A DNA stretch of 39,618 bases from an uncultured Clostridia bacterium (lineage in GTDB: Bacteria; Bacillota; Clostridia; Lachnospirales; Anaerotignaceae): positions 1-39,618 of the forward strand of contig CALWSR010000030.1 in NCBI GenBank assembly GCA_944384265.1, read 5' to 3'. The notes below the pieces were generated by a model, which made no database searches, had not been told where the DNA came from, and saw nothing but the letters and a program-made list of their open reading frames with translations. This document shows positions 25,747 to 33,738 of the stretch, piece by piece (position 1 is the stretch's first letter; each line of letters starts with the position of its first letter). The position numbers were made by a program, and so were the translations under genes.

Positions 25747-26086
25747 GGAGTGTGTCCGGACTGACAACGGACAGGAATTTAGCAAACCCTTTGGAGCTTA
25801 TGGCGGCTCTCATAAGCCAATGCTTTTTCAGGTACGGAGCATGGTATTGAACATAGGCTGATGCTTCCTCCTTTTGCTCCCAGAGATAATGGCAATATTG
25901 AAAAAAGCCACCGTAAGGATAACCAACGCTTTTATGCCAACAGCTTATTCCTTTGAAGACTACCGCAGTACAACCGAATTATACCACTTTCCCTATGGGG
26001 CCAAATACCCACACAGGTATGGAAGGAATAGGGATTACCCTGCCTTTTCCAATCCCTTCCACACCCTTGAAAAATATAAAATCTAA
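25745..26086 (+). pseudogene. decayed DDE (rve-type) transposase remnant
   Basis: Two frames carry pieces of one integrase-core transposase. The first is CVRTDNGQEFSKPFGAYGG (second catalytic Asp in TDNG), ending in a stop. After a frame change come GTEHGIEHRLM, PFAPRDNGNIEKSHRKDNQR and FYANS (catalytic Glu in DNGNIEKS), then stops. The first catalytic Asp and both ends are missing. The pattern fits IS481/IS3-like elements with an SHRKD-RFY ending. It is non-functional. Confidence 0.75.
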
Positions 26087-26511
26087 TTTTTTTACCGTCT
26101 GAAGAGATGGTATCCCTTTTTGTTTGTATAAATCATCCATAAAAAAACGGAGGTGGGTATTTTAAAATATTTTTCTCATAAAAAATAATGGGGCTGTAAT
26201 GATGCTGTATTGCTTTTTCACATTTTTTATGCTGCTTTCTTCCTCTTTCCAGCATTGCAATCAGTACATTTGTATTGATATACATAATATGATTTTTTAG
26301 AAAAGTTTTTATTATTGTTCCAGGCTTTTGATTGGTTCTGAAAATGGGGATGGCTTTTTTCTCTTCTCATCCTTCATTGCTTGCAATCAGCATATTTGTA
26401 TTGATATACTATGATGCTTTTTATTGGCTCTATAACATAATATTCTTTATATTTTCAGCCCATTTATACATGAAAATAAGAAGCAATAGAAGCATTTGCA
26501 AAGCAATTTTA
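26087..26511. repeat. AT-rich intergenic stretch with a direct repeat
   Basis: There is no gene. TTGCAATCAG followed by ATTTGTATTGATATAC occurs at 26255-26283 and again at 26381-26409 (126 bp apart) with two or three differences. The first copy lies downstream of the transposase remnant. Its purpose is unknown. Confidence 0.5.
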
Positions 26512-28206
26512 TTACATTTCCTTCGCTGTCAATATACCTTCTCCCACAGCATATTCCCCTTTTTCTTCTGAAGGCAGTACATTTTTTTCCATTTCAGAAA
26601 ACATTTCCTCCAGCACTTGGGCTATGGTCTGTACTGGCTTCACTTCAATACCCATTTCCGAAAATCTTTGCTGCCAATTTTCAGCAGGTATCAACACTTT
26701 TTTGGCTCCCGCCTCTTTTGCTCCTTCAATTTTTGCCCCAACACCTCCCACAGGCAATACTGCTCCGTATATACTGATTTCTCCTGTCATGGCTATTTTA
26801 TTGTCACATTTTTTTTGAAACAATGCAGAATAAACTGCACAAAATATGGCAATACCCGCCGAAGGACCGTCCACAGGCATACCGCCGGGAAAATTGATGT
26901 GTATGTCATAACAGCCTATGGAAATGCCTGTCAGCTGTTGCAGCACCGTCAACACATTTTCCACAGAGGCCTTTGCATTGCTTTTTCTTTTGCTCTGTCC
27001 CTGTCTGCTTTTTAGCTCTTCTTCCTCCACAATGCCAGTGATGGTCAAACGGCCTTTGTTTTGTTCTGCTTTGCTGACATAGGCCTCCAAGGGCAAAAGC
27101 ATTCCCCTTTCTCCCTGTCCACATACAGCCAAACCATTTACAACACCAATTTTTTGTTTTTTAGGTATTGTTTTGATAGGCAGGGGCTGATATCTGCCTG
27201 CCTCCAGCACCCATTCCAAATCCTTTTGGGTCACATAATGTCTGCCCTCCAAAAATGCGGCAGAAAGTGCTGTTTGTACAATATTGACGGTTTCTCTGCC
27301 ATTGGAGGCATATTTTGCAATTTTTTTGCAAATGGAGGGAGCCTTTGCAAAGCCTGCATTGGCAATGGTGTTTTGAGCAATTTTTATGACAGAGTCCTCT
27401 TTTAATCCATCAAAATAAATCTCCATACAGCGGGAGCGCAATGCCGGAGGAATCTCCTCAGGGCTTCTTGTGGTGGCTCCCACCAAACGAAAATCGGCGG
27501 GAATACCGTTGCGAAAAATATCATGAATATAGGGAGGAATATTTTTATTGTTTTCGCTGTAATAAGCACTTTGAAATTTTACCACTCTGTCTTCCAGCAC
27601 CTTCAAAAGCTTGTTCATTTGCATTGTGTGCAATTCTCCAATTTCGTCAATAAACAATATGCCTCCGTGGGCCTCGGAAACAGCTCCCGGCTTTGGCTGA
27701 GGAATGCCTGCTGTGCCAAATGCACCTGCCCCCTGATAAATGGGGTCATGAACAGAACCCATAAGGGGGTCGGCAATGCTTCTTTCATCAAAACGAAGTG
27801 TTGTGGCATCCACTTCTATAAATTTTGATTTTTCTCCAAAGGGGGAAATGGGATTTTTTTTGGCTTCTTCCAATATCAAACGGGCGGCGGCCGTTTTGCC
27901 CACACCGGGAGGGCCATAAATCAAAACGTGCTGGGGATTGGGACTGCAAAGGGCTGTGCGCAGTGCTTTGACACCCTGCTCCTGTCCCACCACATCAGAA
28001 AGTGTTTTGGGGCGCAGCTGTTCTGACAAAGGCGTTGTCAAATGAATGGCTCTCATTTTTTTTAGCTGCTCCTGTTCTTTGCGAAATTCCAAATGATTTT
28101 GGTTTTTGATAGGGCCTTTTCCTCTTAATGTCCTGTAAAAATAAATGGCGGCAATGAGAGAAAAAACAATCTGTACAATGGTTAATGTGAATAAAAGATG
28201 GTTCAT
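26512..28206 (-). CDS. lonB: ATP-dependent protease LonB
   Basis: 564 aa, ATG with GAAGGAGTGG upstream. There is an N-terminal membrane segment (residues about 3-24), then an AAA+ domain with Walker A GPPGVGKT (98-105), Walker B GILFIDEIG (182-190) and sensor LVGATTR (241-247). A Lon-type protease domain follows with Ser449 in PVDGPSAG and Lys492 in GGVGAKIEGAK, the Ser-Lys dyad. It lacks the long Lon N-terminal domain, which marks the LonB/archaeal-Lon-like group. In Bacillus LonB is made in the forespore, so a sporulation role is likely. All catalytic residues are kept. It is not obviously part of the injection locus and is convergent with nothing but remnants. Confidence 0.92.
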   Translation of the reverse strand: MNHLLFTLTIVQIVFSLIAAIYFYRTLRGKGPIKNQNHLEFRKEQEQLKKMRAIHLTTPLSEQLRPKTLSDVVGQEQGVKALRTALCSPNPQHVLIYGPPGVGKTAAARLILEEAKKNPISPFGEKSKFIEVDATTLRFDERSIADPLMGSVHDPIYQGAGAFGTAGIPQPKPGAVSEAHGGILFIDEIGELHTMQMNKLLKVLEDRVVKFQSAYYSENNKNIPPYIHDIFRNGIPADFRLVGATTRSPEEIPPALRSRCMEIYFDGLKEDSVIKIAQNTIANAGFAKAPSICKKIAKYASNGRETVNIVQTALSAAFLEGRHYVTQKDLEWVLEAGRYQPLPIKTIPKKQKIGVVNGLAVCGQGERGMLLPLEAYVSKAEQNKGRLTITGIVEEEELKSRQGQSKRKSNAKASVENVLTVLQQLTGISIGCYDIHINFPGGMPVDGPSAGIAIFCAVYSALFQKKCDNKIAMTGEISIYGAVLPVGGVGAKIEGAKEAGAKKVLIPAENWQQRFSEMGIEVKPVQTIAQVLEEMFSEMEKNVLPSEEKGEYAVGEGILTAKEM

Positions 28207-28457
28207 TTGCTTTCCACTCCTTCATGATTTTATGATACTCTTGTATTTTTTACCATTGCAGTCATTTTATACAGCATTTGCTATATTTTTTATATAACAC
28301 ACAGTATACAAATATGGTATTGTTTTTTCTCCATGTATGATAAGCCCAATGATTTCATGGCGTCACAGTATATTTTTATGGGCAGCTTTGCTTCGCTTCT
28401 ATATTGACTAAAAAATACAATGTTTCATGACGCATCAATCACAATAGCCATAAAAAA
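28207..28457. other. intergenic, upstream of lonB
   Basis: About 250 bp of AT-rich DNA between the lonB start and the SLH-protein remnant. A lonB promoter must be here, but I cannot assign a sigma-factor class by eye. Confidence 0.4.
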
Positions 28458-29006
28458 ATGGATAAAAAAATGAATCGTATTATCAAAACAAAAAATAACG
28501 CCTCTGTTTTGGCAGAGGAATATACTGTAATATGGAAAAAATCCATCTATTATACTATTTTCATATTTCAAACAGCAATTTTCAACGAAAAGGCGTACAA
28601 TGCCTTTGCAGCAGCAAAGTACAAACTTCCTTTTGCTCTCACCAAAAGTATTTCATTCCAACCAAAAAAACACTATACTCATATATTTACACCAGGCTTG
28701 CCTATTGCAGGCAGTGAAGCTGCATCTAAAAAGCAAGCTGCTGTTACTGCCATCCATCCTGACTTTACCGGCTGCACGGTACTCCAAAACGGTGAAAAAT
28801 CATTGCTTTTGACTACAACAGACGTTTCTGTGCCTGCATTGATATGCCGCAAAAAAGCAATGCTATTTTTGCAGGGTATTCAACAATCAGCAATGGTGAT
28901 GCATATGCACATACATCCAAGACGATACCCACACAAGAGAAGCAGAAATGCAGACCAAAAAGTGTGGGTCTACAAAGCTGCTTGCTTTATGCAAGAAATA
29001 CAATAA
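28458..29006 (+). pseudogene. decayed copy of part of the SLH surface protein
   Basis: The open frame encodes 182 aa, but residues about 78-130 (TPGLPIAGSEA, DFTGCTVLQNGEKSLLLTT, DVSVPA) match the SLH protein at about bases 35644-35800 (TPGLLVAGSEA, DFTGSTVLQNGEKSLFLTT, DVPVPA). After VPA the DNA still matches (CAATGCTATTTTTGCAG, then GGTGATG) but in a different frame, so a deletion/frameshift has occurred. There is no ribosome site, signal peptide or SLH domain. It is a remnant of a second, related surface-protein gene or of a duplication, not a functional gene. Confidence 0.75.
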
Positions 29007-29103
29007 AATATTGATAAAATGAAACAGACAAAGCAAATTCACCAATTATTATAAAATGAAAATAAAAAATATTATTAAAAAAAAAATAATGATAAACAAA
29101 TAA

Positions 29104-29132
29104 TTGACTTTTAATGGAAAAAATGATATAGT
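29104..29132 (+). promoter_or_regulatory. sigma-A-type promoter of the PTS operon
   Basis: TTGACT (29104-29109), 17-bp spacer, TATAGT (29127-29132). Transcription would start near 29139, just ahead of the RAT element. Confidence 0.8.
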
Positions 29133-29155
29133 AAATCTAACAACAGAAAGAAACA

Positions 29156-29183
29156 GGATTGTTACTGTACGGCAGGCAAAACC
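29156..29183 (+). promoter_or_regulatory. RAT (ribonucleic antiterminator) site
   Basis: GGATTGTTACTG, TACG and GCAGGCAAAACC match the RAT consensus bound by BglG/LicT-family proteins. The 3' end overlaps the first bases of the following terminator stem (29179 onward), so the two structures exclude each other. Confidence 0.9.
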
Positions 29184-29229
29184 AGATTTTATAAGGATAG
29201 TTCTATGCTTATGAAATTTGGTTTTTTTT
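29179..29229 (+). terminator. regulated leader terminator of the PTS operon
   Basis: A 17-bp stem (29179-29195 with 29208-29224, two G-U pairs) is followed by a T-run to 29229. Together with the overlapping RAT this is a standard antitermination switch in front of the antiterminator gene. Confidence 0.9.
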
Positions 29230-29334
29230 ATACCACAGGAAATGACTTCATATTGCTTTATACTTTCCCATCACACTGTGCTATAAAAAAGCCCTCCGCC
29301 CAGATGGCATACACTGAAAAGGTTTATTTAAGAG

Positions 29335-30180
29335 ATGAAAAATATGGTGATTGATAAAATTATTAACAATAACATCATTTCCGCTTATGACGAGCAGGGA
29401 AAAGAGGTTGTCATCATGGGCAGGGGAATCGGTTTTGGACAGAGACCGGGCAAGCCTGTGGACACTTCCAAAATCGAAAAAGTATATCAAATAAAAAACC
29501 AGACTGTTGCAGAACAGTTTAAAGAGCTGTTAAGTAATATGCCTTTGGAGCATATCCAGATTTCCAATGACATTATTGCTTATGCCAAAAAGCATTTACA
29601 GCTAAAACTGAACCAGAACATTTATGTAACGCTGACAGACCACATAAATTTTGCCATCGAGCGTTACAGTCAGGGAATCAAGCCGGAAAATGCTCTGCTG
29701 TGGGAAATCCAACGGTTTTACACCCAGGAATATGAACTGGGAAAATATGCGGTGGAGCTGTTAAAGGAACGTCTTCATATCCAGTTTCCGGCAGATGAGG
29801 CAGGCTTTATCGCCCTACATTTTGTAAATGCAGAATATGGAACCGATTTGAGTGCCGCTTTGAAATTTCCCAACCTATTGAAGGATATTCTGAAAATCGT
29901 AATGGAAGAGCTGCAAATTGAACTGGACGAACAATCGCTTCACTACGAACGGTTTGTGACTCATGTAAAGTTTCTGCTTCAGAGAGTTTATAAAAAAGAA
30001 CTGCTCCTGGAGGAAGAAAAAGAACTGGAAGAGCTTCTCAGCAATAAATATAAACGGGAATATGATTGCAGCAAAAAGGTGGCAGCATATATTGAAAAAG
30101 CCACAGAAACTCGAATTTCCGGTGTGGAGGTTATGTATTTGGCCATTCATATCAGGCGTGTGACAATGATTGAGGAATAG
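29335..30180 (+). CDS. BglG/LicT-family transcriptional antiterminator
   Basis: 281 aa; ATG 29335, with in-frame ATG 29344 as an alternative (ribosome site weak for both). Residues 1-60 form the RNA-binding CAT domain (IDKIINNNIISAYDEQGKEV, GRGIGFGQRPG). Two PRD domains follow, with all four regulatory His positions kept: LTDHINFAIERY, EAGFIALHFVNAEY, RFVTHVKFLLQRV and YLAIHIRRV. Known mechanism: PTS-dependent phosphorylation of the PRDs sets dimerisation, and the active dimer binds RAT and prevents termination. The RAT lies in its own leader, so the protein controls itself and the two transporter genes behind it. Substrate is probably the sugar carried by the downstream EIICB. Confidence 0.93.
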   Translation: MKNMVIDKIINNNIISAYDEQGKEVVIMGRGIGFGQRPGKPVDTSKIEKVYQIKNQTVAEQFKELLSNMPLEHIQISNDIIAYAKKHLQLKLNQNIYVTLTDHINFAIERYSQGIKPENALLWEIQRFYTQEYELGKYAVELLKERLHIQFPADEAGFIALHFVNAEYGTDLSAALKFPNLLKDILKIVMEELQIELDEQSLHYERFVTHVKFLLQRVYKKELLLEEEKELEELLSNKYKREYDCSKKVAAYIEKATETRISGVEVMYLAIHIRRVTMIEE

Positions 30181-30191
30181 GAGGATAAAGG

Positions 30192-30674
30192 ATGTTTGGA
30201 TTTTTGAAAAAAAAGAAACAGCAAATTATTATTGGCTCTCCGGTCAAAGGGTATGCAGTTGGCTTAAAAGAGGTGCCAGACCCTACCTTTCGGGATGAAA
30301 TGATTGGTAAGGGGGCCGCAGTGATTCCTTCAGAAGGAAAGATTTATGCTCCCGCAGACGGAACCATCAGCATGGTATTTGATACCCTTCATGCTATCAG
30401 TATGCTCTCTGATAATGGGGCAGAGATTTTAATCCATGTGGGGTTGGATACGGTGGCATTAAAAGGCGATGGATTTCAAGGATATGTAAAAGCAGGGGAT
30501 GTGGTAAAGAAAGGCGATTTACTTTTGACGGCGGATTTGGAAAAAATAAAACAGGCAGGGTACAGCCCCATTACGCCTGTATTGATATGCAATCCGGACG
30601 CCTATGAAATCAGCACCATTACAGAAAAAGAGGTGCTGCCCGGAGAAGCTTTGATTGAGGCAAATGAAATATAA
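30192..30674 (+). CDS. PTS EIIA component (glucose family)
   Basis: 160 aa, ATG after AGGAGGATAAAGG, 12 bp behind the antiterminator gene. It matches single-domain EIIA-Glc: IIGSPVKGYAV at the start, FRDEMIGKGAAVIPSEGKIY, and the phospho-accepting His82 in EILIHVGLDTV with the partner His67 in DTLHAIS. It takes phosphate from HPr and passes it to the EIIB domain of the next gene. It can also signal to the PRD antiterminator through that pathway. Confidence 0.95.
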   Translation: MFGFLKKKKQQIIIGSPVKGYAVGLKEVPDPTFRDEMIGKGAAVIPSEGKIYAPADGTISMVFDTLHAISMLSDNGAEILIHVGLDTVALKGDGFQGYVKAGDVVKKGDLLLTADLEKIKQAGYSPITPVLICNPDAYEISTITEKEVLPGEALIEANEI

Positions 30675-30754
30675 ACAGGTATTTTAGCCGGCAGGTTGTG
30701 GGCTTAAAATAGAAAAAGGGATTATAAATTTAAGAAAAAGGAGGAATACGAACC

Positions 30755-32212
30755 ATGATGAGATATTTACAAAAATTGGGGAAATCCCTGATGCTTCCGG
30801 TAGCTTGTCTTCCGGCAGCCGGTATTTTGATGGGAATTGGTTATATGCTGGCTCCTGCAGCCATGGCCGGAGAGGTTGCCGGATTCACAACCGGCGGCGC
30901 CGCATATACCATCGGTTTCTTTCTCATTAAAGCCGGAGGCGCATTGATTGATAATATGTCCTGGCTGTTTGCAGTCGGTGTTGCCGTGGGCATGGCAGAG
31001 GAAAGCGACGGTACTGCCGGTCTGGCCGGTCTGGTATCCTGGCTGATGATTACAAAGCTCTTAAGCTCAGCCGTTGTTACTGGTCTGACAGGGGCAGAGG
31101 CAGACCCGGCCTTTGCAAAAATTGAGAACCAGTTTATCGGTATTCTGGCCGGTATTATCGGTTCCACCTGCTATAACAAATTCAAAAACACAAAGCTGCC
31201 GGATGCGCTGTCATTCTTTAGCGGAAAACGGGCAGTTGCCATTGTAACAGCAGTTTTTTCCATTATTGCAGCGGCAGTTTTATTCTTTGTATGGCCAATC
31301 ATTTACGGAGCGCTGGTAAAATTAGGCGAGGCCTTCTTAAGTCTGAATGCTGTGGGTGTAGGACTTTATGTATTCTTTAATCGACTGTTAATTCCATTTG
31401 GTCTGCACCATGCATTAAACTCTGTATTCTGGTTTGATATTGCAGGAATCAATGACCTGTCCAACTTCTGGGCAGGAACCGGAACACTTGGAGAAACCGG
31501 TATGTATATGACCGGATTCTTCCCATTTATGATGTTTGGTCTTCCAATGGCCTGCCTGGCTATGTATCATACAGCAAAACCGGAAAAGAAAAAAGCTGTA
31601 TTCGGACTTCTGGCCTCTGCGGCATTTTGTGCATTCTTTACAGGTGTTACCGAGCCAATCGAATTTTCCTTCATGTTCCTGGCTCCTGTACTGTATGTCG
31701 TACACGCAGCCATCGCAGGTATCACAGCAGCCATAACGGTTGCCCTTCCGATAAGAGCGGGATTTTCCTTCTCCGGAGGTGCAGTTGACCTGTTCTTAAG
31801 CTCTTTTACCCCACTGGCCCAAAATCCATGGCTGATTATTCCTATCGGAATTGCAGTGGGCATTATCTATTACATCATTTTCCGTTTGGTTATCAAGCTT
31901 TTCCATCTGAAAACACCGGGACGTGAAGAGGATGATGGCGATGAAACGAAGGTTCAGCTTGCCAATGACGATTTTACAGAAATTGCCAAAATTGTATTGG
32001 AAGGTGTCGGCGGCAAGGATAACGTAACAACCATTGACAACTGTATCACAAGGCTTCGTCTGGAAGTAAAGGATTATACATTAGTAGATGAAAAGAAAAT
32101 CAAATCTGCCGGTGTAGCGGGTGTCATTCGCCCCAGTAAGACGGCAGTTCAGGTTATCGTAGGCACGAAGGTTCAGTTTGTAGCCGACGAATTTAAAAAG
32201 CTCTGTAAATAA
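30755..32212 (+). CDS. nagE: PTS EIICB transporter, NagE (GlcNAc/glucose) type
   Basis: 485 aa, ATG 30755 with AAGGAGGAA upstream. EIIC has about ten membrane segments with the signature GLHHALNSVFWFDIAG, GMYMTGFFPFMMFGLP and FTGVTEPIEFSFMFLAP. A linker (LKTPGREEDDGDE) joins the EIIB domain with phospho-Cys430 in TIDNCITRLRL. 'ALNSVFWF' and 'TGFFPFMMFGLP' are closer to NagE than to PtsG, so N-acetylglucosamine is the most likely substrate, with glucose possible. The third domain (EIIA) is supplied by the separate gene upstream. The symbol is assigned by similarity of motifs only. Confidence 0.85.
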   Translation: MMRYLQKLGKSLMLPVACLPAAGILMGIGYMLAPAAMAGEVAGFTTGGAAYTIGFFLIKAGGALIDNMSWLFAVGVAVGMAEESDGTAGLAGLVSWLMITKLLSSAVVTGLTGAEADPAFAKIENQFIGILAGIIGSTCYNKFKNTKLPDALSFFSGKRAVAIVTAVFSIIAAAVLFFVWPIIYGALVKLGEAFLSLNAVGVGLYVFFNRLLIPFGLHHALNSVFWFDIAGINDLSNFWAGTGTLGETGMYMTGFFPFMMFGLPMACLAMYHTAKPEKKKAVFGLLASAAFCAFFTGVTEPIEFSFMFLAPVLYVVHAAIAGITAAITVALPIRAGFSFSGGAVDLFLSSFTPLAQNPWLIIPIGIAVGIIYYIIFRLVIKLFHLKTPGREEDDGDETKVQLANDDFTEIAKIVLEGVGGKDNVTTIDNCITRLRLEVKDYTLVDEKKIKSAGVAGVIRPSKTAVQVIVGTKVQFVADEFKKLCK

Positions 32213-32244
32213 ATAAAGTCAGATAATCCCTTTTGTAAAGTCAG

Positions 32245-32282
32245 GGGGCAGCCAAAAAAAATGAGGCGGCCCCTTTTTTTTT
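32245..32282 (+). terminator. terminator of the PTS operon
   Basis: GGGGCAGCC and GGCGGCCCC (one mismatch) form a stem around a short A-rich loop, followed by nine T. It is 32 bp after the EIICB stop. Confidence 0.85.
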
Positions 32283-32498
32283 GGAGGCAATGAAAAATTC
32301 GAAAAGGGAAACCACATTTTTAACGGCCAACAGTACAGCTGTTGGCAACCAAAAATTCCTTCTTACCATATTTGAAGCCTCAGCCCCCACCAATACTTCC
32401 AAAAAAGTGAGGTTTCAATGGGCAATTCCGAAAGCCCACCAAAAGAGGTATCCGCCTGAGATGAGGGATATGGCCAGTGGGTTTTCACACAGCAGACA

Positions 32499-32545
32499 AA
32501 AACAGTGGATTGCAATCAGCAATGCAACCCACTGTTTTTATTTTT
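32499..32545. terminator. bidirectional terminator
   Basis: AAACAGTGG plus TTGCA pairs with TGCAA plus CCACTGTTT, with T-rich tracts on both sides. It closes the minus-strand gene at 32648-33004 and any rightward read-through. Confidence 0.75.
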
Positions 32546-32647
32546 GAAAACCAATTCTATTTATTTTTTTAAAACCTTCCCTGTTTTTCAAATCATAGGT
32601 CTGTTGGAAGGCCTTTGAAAATACCTTTTTTCCATAAAAAAATATAT

Positions 32648-33004
32648 TTACCAAATCTGTATTTTTTGAGAAAATCTGGTTTTGCCGCTTACATGAATAT
32701 GCAATGCACTTGGTACAAAGCTTTTTTGTTTATATTCCGGTGTGCAGACATAACGCAGAGAAGGCTCCTTTTGCAGCATTTTTTCTGCCACAGCGTCACA
32801 TCTGTTTTTCCATTGCACAGTCTGTGCAGGCACATACAATATATTGTTGCAGCTATCCTCTCCGCCAAAGGCCAAAGGTATCATATAAAGAGGCACAAGT
32901 ACATTTTGCTCACAAAGTGCCTTTGCCTCCTCCTGGGTTTTGATATGAGAAAAATCCAAACCGCTTTTTTCCTTTTTTTGCATAAAACGTGTAAAAAACC
33001 CCAT
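32648..33004 (-). CDS. hypothetical 118-aa protein
   Basis: ATG 33004 follows AGGGGGTAAAA. The protein is soluble, basic at both ends (MGFFTRFMQKKEK; KTRFSQKIQIW) and contains an alpha/beta core (IKTQEEAKALCEQN, PLAFGGEDSCNNILYVPA, RCDAVAEKMLQ, SFVPSALHIHV). I do not recognise a family. The gene is a monocistron with its own terminator at 32499-32545. A good ribosome site, sensible composition and a downstream terminator support it being real. Confidence 0.65.
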   Translation of the reverse strand: MGFFTRFMQKKEKSGLDFSHIKTQEEAKALCEQNVLVPLYMIPLAFGGEDSCNNILYVPAQTVQWKNRCDAVAEKMLQKEPSLRYVCTPEYKQKSFVPSALHIHVSGKTRFSQKIQIW

Positions 33005-33251
33005 TTTTACCCCCTATGTATCTATACTGTATTTTCAGCAAAGCAAATTTATTATAGCATAGCACCTTTCTTTTTCAAAGGTGTTTATATGGATTTTCCA
33101 GAAAATGAAAAAATAACAAAACAGGGAATATGACTGTACAAAAATTTCATGAAAAAGGATTTGTTTGGAAAAATAGATAAAAAAGGAATCAAAATGGCAG
33201 ATTCGGTTATGAAAAAAATACCAATGAGAAATTAAAATACGGAAAAATTGT

Positions 33252-33269
33252 CAAAAAGTATACTTTTTG
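33252..33269. promoter_or_regulatory. palindrome, left copy
   Basis: CAAAAAGTATACTTTTTG is a perfect 18-bp palindrome centred on GTATAC, a probable site for a dimeric DNA-binding protein. Confidence 0.6.
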
Positions 33270-33391
33270 GGAAAAATTATCTTTTCTAAAAAAAAGACAT
33301 TTTCTATGAACTTTAATAACCACACTATAACATAATTTATTTAATTTGTCCAAGATTTTTTGCATTTTTTTGCAAAACCATCGAAAAAAAT

Positions 33392-33423
33392 TTTTTCTCA
33401 AAAGGTATACCTTTTGAGAAAAA
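33392..33423. promoter_or_regulatory. palindrome, right copy (32 bp)
   Basis: It is a perfect 32-bp palindrome with the core TCAAAAGGTATACCTTTTGA and T5/A5 outer arms. Its centre is 147 bp from that of the left copy, about 14 turns of DNA. Confidence 0.65.
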
Positions 33424-33738
33424 TGCTTTCTGTGAATACAGCAATATTGGAAAGGAGGACTTTTTTTACAAAAGAGAGGGAATCCCTTAAAAAACGATGT
33501 TTTTACCCTTTTTCACATTTTTGTGTGAAAGTCATATGTATTTTTGATATGGCACTTTTATTTGACAGCAGGGCTTTTACTGCCCAATGGAAAGGGCAAA
33601 ATATTTTTTGGCATAAACATATAAAAATTTTTTACATATTTATGTGATTTGCCCACTGCTTTTCAAATGTGCTGACAAATATCAAAAACATTTCTCAACA
33701 TTGTAATTTTTTTCATGCTTAAGGAGGAACATAAAAAA

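Larger units (their letters stand above)
32213..32647. other. intergenic with two terminators and a small hairpin
   Basis: After the EIICB stop comes the operon terminator (32245-32282). Then follows GCCAACAG-TACAG-CTGTTGGC (32326-32346), an isolated 8-bp hairpin. At 32499-32545 is a second strong terminator. The 88-codon plus-strand frame between them has no ribosome site or recognisable sequence, and I do not call it a gene. Confidence 0.6.
33005..33738. promoter_or_regulatory. 730-bp control region upstream of the SLH protein
   Basis: There is no gene. It holds two palindromes with the same GTATAC centre (33252-33269 and 33392-33423) and otherwise AT-rich DNA. I cannot place a clear sigma-A promoter close to the SLH start. 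A long leader seems likely. Confidence 0.55.

Noticed and set aside
26512..28206. LonB as the AAA+ recycling ATPase of the injection system
   Set aside because: It has a full Lon Ser-Lys protease domain and the LonB layout, and is separated from the locus by unrelated genes; a sporulation/quality-control role is more likely.
32281..32547. 88-codon plus-strand frame after the PTS operon
   Set aside because: It starts within a terminator T-run, has no independent promoter or recognisable sequence, and ends in a second terminator.
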